Position numbers and translations under genes: made by a program
Part shown: positions 1 to 9,700 of the stretch, in pieces
Layout: every line of letters begins with the position of its first letter
Numbering within the stretch: the first letter of the stretch is position 1
Assembly: GCA_009801015.1 (NCBI GenBank)
Contig: VHZZ01000053.1
Coordinates: 24,717-58,810 of the forward strand
Reading direction: 5' to 3'
Source: Silene noctiflora
Lineage: Eukaryota > Streptophyta > Magnoliopsida > Caryophyllales > Caryophyllaceae
DNA: 34,094 bases
The notes under the pieces: model-generated
What the model was told of the DNA's origin: nothing
The model's input: the letters and a program-made list of their open reading frames with translations, nothing else
Databases searched by the model: none

Positions 1-330
1 ATCAAATGTACAAAATAATGACAACAAAATATATATAGAGTGAATAGGGTGTTACCTAGTTGTCTCCGACGAATAATAATCGCGGTCAATCCTCTACAAG
101 CAATCGGTGCATCGATGGACAATCCGTTCTCCGCTCAAGCAATCAATAACGATGACGATCTAATTGTGCNAGCAAAAACAAATTTGGGAGAGTTAAAGAG
201 GAGATTAAACCTAAGAGAATTCGATGTGCTTCGTTATTCATTGGATATTTTACTCCATTGTAAAATGTGGGTAGTTATGACTTATAAATGTTAGGATGGG
301 TAAAAATGAGATAATGACTAAGTGGGTAGT
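1..330. other. Intergenic flank left of the solo LTR
   Basis: AT-rich. One open frame (40-294, 84 codons) shows no family I recognise and contains an N at 170. I saw no convincing gene. The last five bases (GTAGT, 326-330) are the left target-site copy of the solo LTR. Confidence 0.4.
326..330. repeat. Target-site duplication, left copy (solo LTR)
   Basis: GTAGT directly precedes the TG end of the LTR. The identical right copy is at 1787-1791. Confidence 0.85.
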
Positions 331-1786
331 TGATAAGTGATATTTATATGCATTTTTACCCATCATATTAGCTTTGTTTTACTTATTATTTAGTACTTGT
401 CAAAGTGATTTTAAGCTAATATTGTGTTTCTAGTACAAATTATGTGCTCAAGTATGTTTTGTAGGAAATGAGCTCAAATGAGATAGAATACTACATGTTA
501 TGCACAAACTAGAAGCAAGGCTAAGCAAGAGCAAGGAATTGGACTAAGATGAAGCATATGTTTGGGTTTTGCATGAAGATTTTAGTGGATTGAACAAACT
601 AATGCAAAATGAATTTAATCCAAAGTCAAGCCCAAAATGCATGAGTCAAAGTCAAAGAAAAAGTCAAGAGAAAGCATGAGATTCTAATGTTCTTAAGATG
701 CCAAATGAGGTCTTAAACCGGACTCTTAAAATCGTTGTTAATTGCTAAGCATAGGATCCTTTGGAGTTAATGCACGGAATTAAGAGAATCAAGCGAGGAA
801 CACACGATCCCGATCGGGATTGGCAAATCCGATCGGGATCACCTCACTCTTCGAACATCCGTTACTCCCTCGTACTCCTATAAATACCAAGCATAGCTCG
901 ATGCATTGGATATCACTTTTTACACGATTCCACATTATTTTTACACACTTTTTACATACATTCTCTCTAAATAATATATTTAGTTTAGTTAGTTTATATT
1001 AGTTTGTAGTTACAACATTTCATTCCTTTATTCAAGTTATTTCCAAGTTACATTTCTATTCCAAGTTGTTCAAGTTAGTTTATATTTGCAATTGTTCTTC
1101 CATTTCCATTTCCATTTCCATTCAAGGTAATTCTAAGTTTCATTATGTTGTTTATCATTTCATTTATCATTAGTTTAGTTTATATTTACAACATGTTAGA
1201 GTAATTTTACCTTGTATAGGGAATGAGGGGAAACAATGCGTAAACAATATTTGTAACATGATAAATTAGGATGTTGAAAGTATAACTAATTGTTTCTATC
1301 ACATAGTTTGGATTAATATATAATCACTTGTACCCGCGCAATACTTTTGATTAGTTTGTTATTCATTTCTATAAATCGAGAGGTACGGAAATGAATTAGG
1401 CAAAGCATGTGTAGTAGGATGACCTAGCCATATCGAGAGATCGTTGGGACCCNTTNTATGGTTGGGATGCTAANNCCGAGAGGTGGGTGTCTAANAACCT
1501 AAACAATTAGTCAANACTANCTAATCCGAGTTTAACATGAANCNTTTATAATCTTGCATTTGTGACCCGACTTCCCTAGACATCTTTTAATTATATTGTT
1601 TTTACATTTAGTCTTCAAAACCAACTCTTTCATATTCACTATTTCCGACTTAAGATAAAATTCACTCCATAACAATTAAATAATAACTACCGAGCTCTCT
1701 GTGGATTCGACCCCTTAATAGTTAATACTACATTTCTTGTGTTGTACCAAAGGGGTATTTTTACATAGGTGTGCGATAGCCTATCA
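331..1786. mobile_element. Solo LTR of an LTR retrotransposon (probably Ty3/gypsy type)
   Basis: A 1,456-bp segment starts TGATAAG and ends CCTATCA, so it has TG...CA ends with the inverted pair TGATA/TATCA. It is flanked by identical 5-bp copies of GTAGT at 326-330 and 1787-1791. A TATAAATA box is at 879-886. The text near 1690 (CTCTGTGGATTCGACC) resembles the 3' part of gypsy-type LTRs I know. No primer-binding site or coding interior is present between the two target copies, so this reads as a solo LTR left by recombination. Family assignment is tentative. At least nine N bases lie at 1453-1544. Confidence 0.85.
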
Positions 1787-1791
1787 GTAGT
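1787..1791. repeat. Target-site duplication, right copy (solo LTR)
   Basis: GTAGT directly follows the CA end of the LTR and equals 326-330. Confidence 0.85.
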
Positions 1792-2572
1792 TATTACGAA
1801 GTACTTATTAATTATTATTATTAANTAGATTAATTCAGTTTTTACTTCGTAAGTATGTATACCGTATGTACGTGTACTTTTATACGGTGGAATCATGAGA
1901 GCTCGACACATCANCTTTTATTGGTGTATTGGCTCTTGCTTTAATATATAGTATGATGATTTGTAAAAAACTACCTTATGTTATTTTTCTTGCTTTAGAC
2001 TATCTTTATTTTCTTTTTTTTGGTAAAAAAAATACCTGTGTTGAAAATATGGCGAGATTTGGTCGATCTAGCGACATTAACCTATCTCACATGACTTTGT
2101 TAACATCAAACAACAATGATCAACTACGTTCAACCCCTAATTCAACCTCTAATTTAACTTCACATAAGCAAAATTTACGTTTTCACATTTCAGCATTAAC
2201 TTCGAACATCTACTAAAATTAAGCGTAAGTACACCATGACTTCCCAAAATTGTGCCTAAGCAAGATTAAAACGCAAAAGAGTCAAGAGAGATAGATTTCA
2301 GCTAGAAAACTAGCCAAATTTGTCTAGATTCTTAGCGTAGGTAGTTATTGACTAAAACTAAAGAAAACAAAGGTGGTAAAAAACAAAAAAAATAATATAA
2401 GTTGTCTTTCAACAAATACCCCTAAATATAAGGTAACTTTTGACAAAAAAACCCTATTTTAAATTCGGTCAATTTTTGTCTCAAATAGGATTAAGTTGAG
2501 TTTCGAATATTATTCCGGTGATCAGGTCACTCATATTGAGTCCAGGCACTTTGAAAAATGTATACATGTATG
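1792..2572. other. AT-rich intergenic DNA
   Basis: No gene recognised. It holds a perfect 10-bp inverted repeat, TTACGAAGTA at 1794-1803 and TACTTCGTAA at 1843-1852, immediately beside the LTR insertion site. Ambiguous bases lie at 1825 and 1914. Confidence 0.4.
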
Positions 2573-2575
2573 TAC

Positions 2576-3046
2576 CTAGGTAGCACGGACACTTCTCTTA
2601 ATCAGCCGTCCCGTGTCCGACACCGATACTCATCGGACACACGCCTAAACGTGTCGGACACCTATAAAGCCGTGTCTAACTTTCTACTTTTACTCGGGCA
2701 CGTGTCCGACGCTTGTCCATGGTATTTGGGCACGTGTCCGACGTGTGTCCTTGATATTTGGACATCATTTGGGATGAATGCTGTTCTTTAGACGAAAAAT
2801 GAGATGTCGAAAGAGATTGATTAGAATATGGGTTTGGCTGAGAAATGAAATGAGTTATAATCAAGGCTAAATTTTACCTTCACTTACTTAAATTTAATAT
2901 CAAACTTTTTTACAAAAATAAAATCGAATGTTTATAACAAAAAAACGTATATTTTATTAAATTTAAATAGCGTGTGCTGTGTCCTAAATTTCATAAAATG
3001 CCGTGTCACGTGTCCGTGTCCGTTTTGATACTATCTATCTACCTAG
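2576..3046. mobile_element. Probable non-autonomous DNA transposon rich in GTGTCCGA motifs
   Basis: The left end CTAGGTAGCACGGACAC and the right end, read on the - strand as CTAGGTAG followed about 18 nt later by ACGGACACGGACACG, form imperfect terminal inverted repeats. TAC lies on both sides (2573-2575, 3047-3049), a possible 3-bp duplication. The interior repeats GTGTCCGA/TCGGACAC and CACGTGTCCG many times, in subterminal arrays as in many DNA transposons. Superfamily not determined. Confidence 0.5.
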
Positions 3047-3049
3047 TAC

Positions 3050-3631
3050 CATCTCTAGCCAAAAACCACAAATTGGCAAGAGTGTAGACTGGAAAAAAGA
3101 CGAGTCTTTCCTTTGTCTTCACTCTTCAGTCTCCACTCTTCGTATGTAGTTGAGTTTCCTCCTTTTAGCAATCAACTAATCACTCACTCTCTACTCTCTA
3201 CTCTCTACTCTCTACTCTCTCTTTCTCGCTGTTATTTTAATCCTGCTTTCTTTCTCTCTATCTCTCTCCTCAAAAACTCTACTCTCAACCACCATTTTAC
3301 CAGCTCCACTAATTCCCTTCCTTTTGGTAGGCCTCACATTCTTCCCCTTTTCCACCTTTTCTTCCAGGTTTCATTCTTTCTACCTTTTCTTCTCGATCTT
3401 GATCTCTTCATATCTATTTCTGCACTTTTACTTTTTAATTTCTAGGTTTAATGTCTGCTACCAATTGTGTTGATTGATTAACAAGTTGTTCGCTTTCTCG
3501 AATTGAATTAGTTGTATTTCGATTTTGGCGTGTATTTGTATTTCTGACTCAGCTGTTCTAGCTGCAAATGTTTGTTTGGTTCTCATGTTTAGTGTTTAAA
3601 TCCAGTGACTGTCAGCTGGTTCGGTTAGGGT
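3050..3631 (+). promoter_or_regulatory. SPK1 promoter-proximal region and pyrimidine-rich leader
   Basis: The stretch from about 3100 to 3445 is strongly C/T-rich on the + strand, as in plant Y-patch and leader regions. It includes a CTCTACT-type tandem tract at about 3184-3224. No convincing TATA box was seen just upstream. The transcription start is unknown. A leader intron is plausible: donor CAG|GTTTCA at 3367/3368 or TAG|GTTTAA at 3445/3446, acceptor near 3615. Two upstream ATGs (3451 and 3568) lie in the part such an intron could remove. Confidence 0.5.
3184..3224. repeat. CTCTACT short tandem repeat in the leader
   Basis: About four to five copies of the 7-mer CTCTACT, followed by a CTCTCTTTCTC run. 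It sits in the pyrimidine-rich leader and is likely length-polymorphic. Confidence 0.8.
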
Positions 3632-3715
3632 ATGGACATTTCGTCGGCAAATGGGCATCGTTTCCGACGAATACCCCGACAATCGTCAGCTTCTAATACA
3701 AAGCTACACCCATTG
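3632..3715 (+). CDS. SPK1: SPK1 exon 1 (residues 1-28)
   Basis: Begins with MDISSANG followed by the conserved RFRRIPRQ block and ends in phase 0 at HPL before donor GTATGG. The ATG is the first one in frame. Joining to exon 2 restores the expected PLLDENLEQW. The last third of this exon has a near copy inside intron 1 (3753-3773). Confidence 0.9.
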
Positions 3716-6700
3716 GTATGGTTTCTCATGCATTTTGATATTATTGTTAAACATCGTCAGCTTCTAATACAAACCTATGCATTCGGCTTTATTGTCGATA
3801 TATATGCTATTATTCTCCTGATTTCCTCGAATGTGGGTTTCAACTATGTTTTTGTGATCACACGACTGTGTTTGGATAGCATTTTAGGAGAGAAAATCGG
3901 AGGGGGAGGGGGGCGCTTTATTGTTTTCCGTCCAAATCTTCCCTCGGATTTAAATTAGGCTTATAGAAGGAAAAATAGATCCATCCATTTCCACTCATCT
4001 ATTTCCATCCCGTTCATTTTGTTATCTAAACGAGGGATATTGTCTCCCTCCCTTGTCATTCGAACAAAATGTAAGTATACTAATGCCGTGTAATTAAAGA
4101 TTAGTTCCTGTGAGCAGCTTTCTCATTTTACACCTTTTTTATTTGTTGAAAAAAAAAAAATACATTAGTGCATAATCTCTATCTGAATCATTCACCTAAC
4201 GACCTTCGTGAGTCATATCTTCAATCATAACTGTTGAAAGAAGCTGTCATCTTATTCTTATGTATATGACTGTCCGACATTTATAGATGAGTGAGGATAT
4301 GATGACTTTGTAAGGGAAGTTCCACCCATAATGTTTTTGAGATTTGAGATGGTATGGAATTGGCGAGTGATTCTCCCTCCTTCAAGTGTGCTTTTTCTTT
4401 TTCGTTTTTTCAGATTTAGTCATTGTGTTTTAGAGCTCGTGTGTTTTTCTATGCTGTTCAAATGATTGATACCGGTTATTCTTTATCATCTCTCTCTTAT
4501 GTTGTAAACTGGAATGCTATTTTGGACACAACTATATCTGACAAACTACTATATGATTTAATTAGCTTGACGAAAACTTGGAACAATGGCCGCATCTCGA
4601 TGAACTTGTCCAATGCTACAGAGCTGACTGGGTCAAAGATGAAAATAAATATGGGCACTATGAAAGTGTTGATCCAGAAACATATCAAAGCCAAATATAT
4701 GAAGGGCCTGACACTGACATTGAAACAGGTGCTGTGCTCATTGGTCTCTCTCTTTGGAATGATTGGAATTTGTAGTTTGTTTTCTCATGGTTATTAGTTC
4801 TATTACACTCATTTTGCCCCCTATATACCAAAAACCAAGTACTACTCTTTTTTATGGGTAATCGTTGTCAGCACACGATTATTAAGTTAGGAAGCAAACT
4901 AGCTTATTTCGTATGCTATTGCTATCTGATGTTTTGTCCTTTGGCACGAGTTTAGAGATGCATCTTGCTGACGCTAGACAAATAAAAACTGAAGATGTTG
5001 CTGATGAAGAGTTGCAGAGCACATCTGGAAGACCATTTGGAGAGGTTTATCTCAGACTTGAAGTTACAATATATCCATGCCAACCAATTTGGATTTATGC
5101 TACAGTTTTCTTTAATGTGCATGCCTTCTTACATTTTCAAGGTTTTAACCATATGTTGGCTGCACTTTGCTATTCATTTTATTTTTGTAGCATTTCGGTT
5201 TATCTCCCTTGCCTGCGTATGAACCTGCATTTGACTGGGAGGGTGAGAGATCGCTGGTCTTTGGTCAAAGACTCCCAGAAAATCAAGTGCAGTATGGAAG
5301 GTTACTAGTTTTTTTGAAACTCAAATGATCAACTCTTGTCTCTGTTTTTCGAGAGTTTTTCTTTGTTAATTTATTGATCTGTGTCTGTATCATGTCTTCA
5401 GTGGGTTGAAGATCTCTGTCAAAGTTCTATCCTTGTCTTTTCAAGCTGGACTAGTCGGTAAGTTTTGGCTTTTCATACAGGTTTTATAAAGTTTCAAAGC
5501 TGTTTTTTTTTGTTTTCATTTGCCAACAAAGATTCTTAGAGACTACCATCAGAAATCAGAATTAAAATGGGTTTTCACAAGGCATAATTCTAAACCCATT
5601 GCCAAGAAGTACTGGAGTGTGGAGATTTTGAAGATTCAGTTGCATGTCAGTGTTTGAGTTTCAATAACATGCACTTTACATTCCCATAACTTATCAAAAG
5701 CATTGTCATTCTTAGCTCAATCAAGTTGAGTTGTACTTCTGCCCCACCTTAGTTCGATATGTCATGAATGGTGTGCTCTCCAACCTGATTTAGATGGGTT
5801 TGTTTCATTACAAATTAGTTTATTGTAAAATGCCTATGGTTTTATGCCAGAATGCGCCATAGAAAACTAGTTGCTACATGCTGGCGGAAGCTAAAATTCT
5901 GTTGGAGGCAGTATGATTTATAGGAAGCTCAGACCCTCTATGGTGGTGCTACTTGTTACTGATCTAAACTCTAAAGTAGCCAACACTAGCCCTGTTGGAA
6001 GTAGAGATGATGTAGCAGCGTAGCACAACCCTAGCTTTTAGACGAAGCAGTAGATGATCTAGAGGCTAAGCCAGTTACAGGACATAACCACTCCAGGAGC
6101 TCCAATCAAACTAGTACGCAAATGCTGCAAGGCATGCTTTATAATTAAATGCAGAGTCTCACTTTGCATGAAGTTGTTTAAAGCTAGAAATTTTAAGCTT
6201 TAAGAAAATATATTAATATTAGTTAAATTAAATCCACATGAATCAATTCTTACGTCACCGGTCACTCTGAAACATCTCATGGAACATTTCTAGGAAAAAC
6301 AAATAATATAATTCCTAATTCCTATATGATTTGGGCCCTTCCTTGGATGGATGCGTATGTGATTGTCTTGTCAACTGATTCCAGCATGCCTTTGTGCTCG
6401 CGTACTATATCATTCCAACTTGGCCGCAACTGTACATGGCATAGGATGTGCCTGTTTACAATCAGTTTTCTTGCTTGAGTTGAATGCCACAAACAAACCA
6501 TTAGTTTAGGGCCGAATTAATCCAAATACCAGCCTTTTCTTCACATTCCCCCGTACTAATTTTATGCTGTTTAACAATTAACATCATGTCTTCCGCTCAT
6601 TGCCACCCTAAAGTAAAGCATAATTTATCAATCTTTTAATCAGCTATGCTGGAACTATTGATGTGTTTTAGTGTTTTTTTTCCTTACTGTAAGGACGTAT

Positions 6701-9700
6701 TTGCAGCTTTACAAATGAAATTTGACTTTGATCAAGTTTTATGTAACTAATTTTTTTGCTTTGTGATACTTCCCCATTTCCATGTGATTGTACAAGTTTT
6801 TCAAAATTGCCCTCTCATATATTATGAAAAGCGCATATAATGAAATGGAACAGAGGAAGTATTAGCTAAGTACGGTCTAGAATAGTTAATATTGTTCCGT
6901 TCTAACTTACTTGGTGAGATATTGATAGAGCAATCAACTTTTCAAGACAGGAAGTAGGGATTGTATACACGATAAATCAAGATCGAAATATTGAAGTTTA
7001 TGGGTCGGACATTGAAGGGAGTTTTTGAAGAAACACAAAAAAAAACCTGTCGAATGATATTTCTTCATTCAAGTGACTTTAGCATTATGTCAACCAGTTT
7101 GTTATTTTTTCTTTATTATTAATATTTTTTTGGATGACGAGGGAACCTGCAGCCGCTACCTTTGGTCGCGCACTGAGCAAACCCCCTGCAAACCACAAAC
7201 CACGTATACTAGGTCAACCACCCTTTTTAGGGGGTTGTAGGCTCGAAGTCTAGAAGGCATAGCCCTAGGCCATTTTACCCCTACAAGATTGCTCTTGGTG
7301 AGGCTTGAACCTGAGACCTTTTGGAGTTTCACCCAAGTTTTAACCATAAGACTCCACCCCTGCGGGCAACCAGTTTGTTATTTTATATAAAATTAATTAT
7401 TAGTTTAAGCGATTTGGTGTTGCATGACTAACATGGAGGTCAATGATTTTGCAGAGCCGTTCTATGGCACTATTTGCTTATATAACAGAGAGAGAAGAGA
7501 CAAATTGTCAGAGGACTTCATTTTCCAAGTGACGCCTACAGAATTGGAAAACGTAAGTTGCGAAATAGGAGAATATAGAAGCATTGTATTAGCAGAATTT
7601 CTGATCTGCTAACTAGTTCGTAGTGTCCAGTAAAATGCTCTCATTGCCCTCTTTTTTTTTTTTCTTTTTCTTTTTTTAATGCTTGCATCACCTGTTTTAA
7701 ACTACTTGAAAAGTGATAAATAAATTGTAGCCTTTTTTGGTGCCCTGATTGCAGCCTGGAACATCAAATGATTCTCGAGCTATATTCTTCTTAGATGCTC
7801 CTTCGGCGTCAGTTTGCTTGTTGATCCAATTAGAGAAGCCTGCCACTGAAGAAGGTGGCATAACTTCCTCAGTGTATTCCAGAAAAGAGCCGGTTTGCAT
7901 CCTGCTCCAATATCCTTAAATGTCTTGTTTAATTCCTATATCTGCACACTATTTTATTTTAATGTGTGATTCATCCTTAGGAGTAAATTGAGTGTCGATA
8001 TTCTTACATTGTTGGTGTCCTGCAGGAAAAGGTTAATCAGATAGAAAGAGTCGAAGGAGAAATGAAAAAAAGTGAAAAATGTTTCTGGCCTAGTTTTTTC
8101 TTTTGCATTGTCTAGCCAAGCCTATTACAATCTTAAGTTTTAAATTGTAGCTAGAGAAAGAGGAAGCAGGATTTGTTGTAGCATAGAGCAAAAATAATAG
8201 CAGTTTTGTACAAGCTTGTGGGAAGTACAGTAGCAACTACAACGAGTACTTTTTTTTTTCCAGAAAGCTTCAAGGTTCCTCGGTCTCTATTTCAATTGCA
8301 TTGTAGAGATAGTTTATCATTTTTCATAAACTATGAATTGATTTTTGGTTCGTTCTGCCATCCTTCCCACTAATTAATCAAGATCCATTTAAATTTACTT
8401 ATGATTCCCACTCCTTCTTGACATTGTTGTTTATGGAACTTGATCGTCATAAGTATGTGGTACACTACATATTACATACTCTAATGTTTTAGCTATTTTT
8501 TCTATGAGAGAATATTCACTAAAGGACACCCAAGGTTGATGCCCTTATATAAAGTTGGCACTCATGTACAAAATGGGAGTGAGATAATTATGCTTTATGT
8601 GGATGAAATGCCTGTCATTGCATAAAGATATCTTCCAAAGTTGAACCTGATTTTCTAACTATTGACATGTTTATTAAGACCACTACTTTGCCCTAATATA
8701 TGAAAAAAATACAATGTAAATATGGTCACATTTGATCTATCTAAAAGTTACAAGATTATCATTTTTGGACGGTTCTAGTTATTGTATGTTGTGGGAATAT
8801 ATCTCTCTTAACATTGGCATAATTTGATTACTCAAGTCAAATGTGGACAAGAGTGTAGCTCTTTGACTTTTCATGGAAATAAGAAACATATTTGCCATTC
8901 TTTTTTACTGTAATGGTTTTTACACGTGTTTGCTATCCATGTTATTGGTTGCGAAATAATGGTATTGGAATGTGGATGATGTAACTTAATGGATCTTGGC
9001 TATTGCGGCGAAAACCTTACAAAATGGTTACCAAATATGTTACATTTTCCATCTTCCTTAAGTAAGAAACCTGAATTGATTTTCCATGGTTTTAGTCTAT
9101 ACTCCCTGCATATTACCTCTTTTGACAAAATTACATACATCACTGCAATTTTTACCAATACACACGTTTCCCTATATTTTCTCCCTAAACAATAGCGTAT
9201 AGTATAGATGAAAACCCAGAAATACCGGTAAATTGGAGATGTTTTGAAATATCGGTTGACACGAGTGAGTATCGGCATTTTACTGTTTTGAAATATTGGT
9301 TGACACGAGTGAATATCGGCATTTTACTATGGGGTGTTATATGATGTGATATAACACAATGGTTTAGATTCCATTACGTAACAGGGACTACATAACGTAA
9401 CATAAGCATTATAATACCGTTTTGTTATCGTACAATCCTTGTGGTATTTTTGAATGTGCTATCATACAATCTTGAGCTGATTTTATTAATTCTTCTTGTT
9501 ACCAAGTTATATTCGTGTCCATTTTGTGTCTGGTCTTATGATTTACTATTTAAAAAAGATCCGTCTGTCGCTCAAATATAACTGTCGATTTCAGGTTCAT
9601 CTGAGTGAGCGAGAGAGGCAGAAACTCCAGGTCTGGTCTCGAATCATGCCTTACAGAGAGTCATTTGCTTGGGCTATGGTACCATTATTTGATAGCAGCA

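Noticed and set aside
40..294. 84-codon open frame at the left edge as a gene
   Set aside because: No recognised motif, contains an N and sits in AT-rich flank. Chance open frame is as likely.
7156..7347. 63-codon - strand frame as a small gene
   Set aside because: It lies wholly within the SINE, which explains the sequence.
9100..9190. Stowaway MITE in intron 7
   Set aside because: Only one head (TACTCCCTGC) was found, with no inverted partner or TA at a second end.
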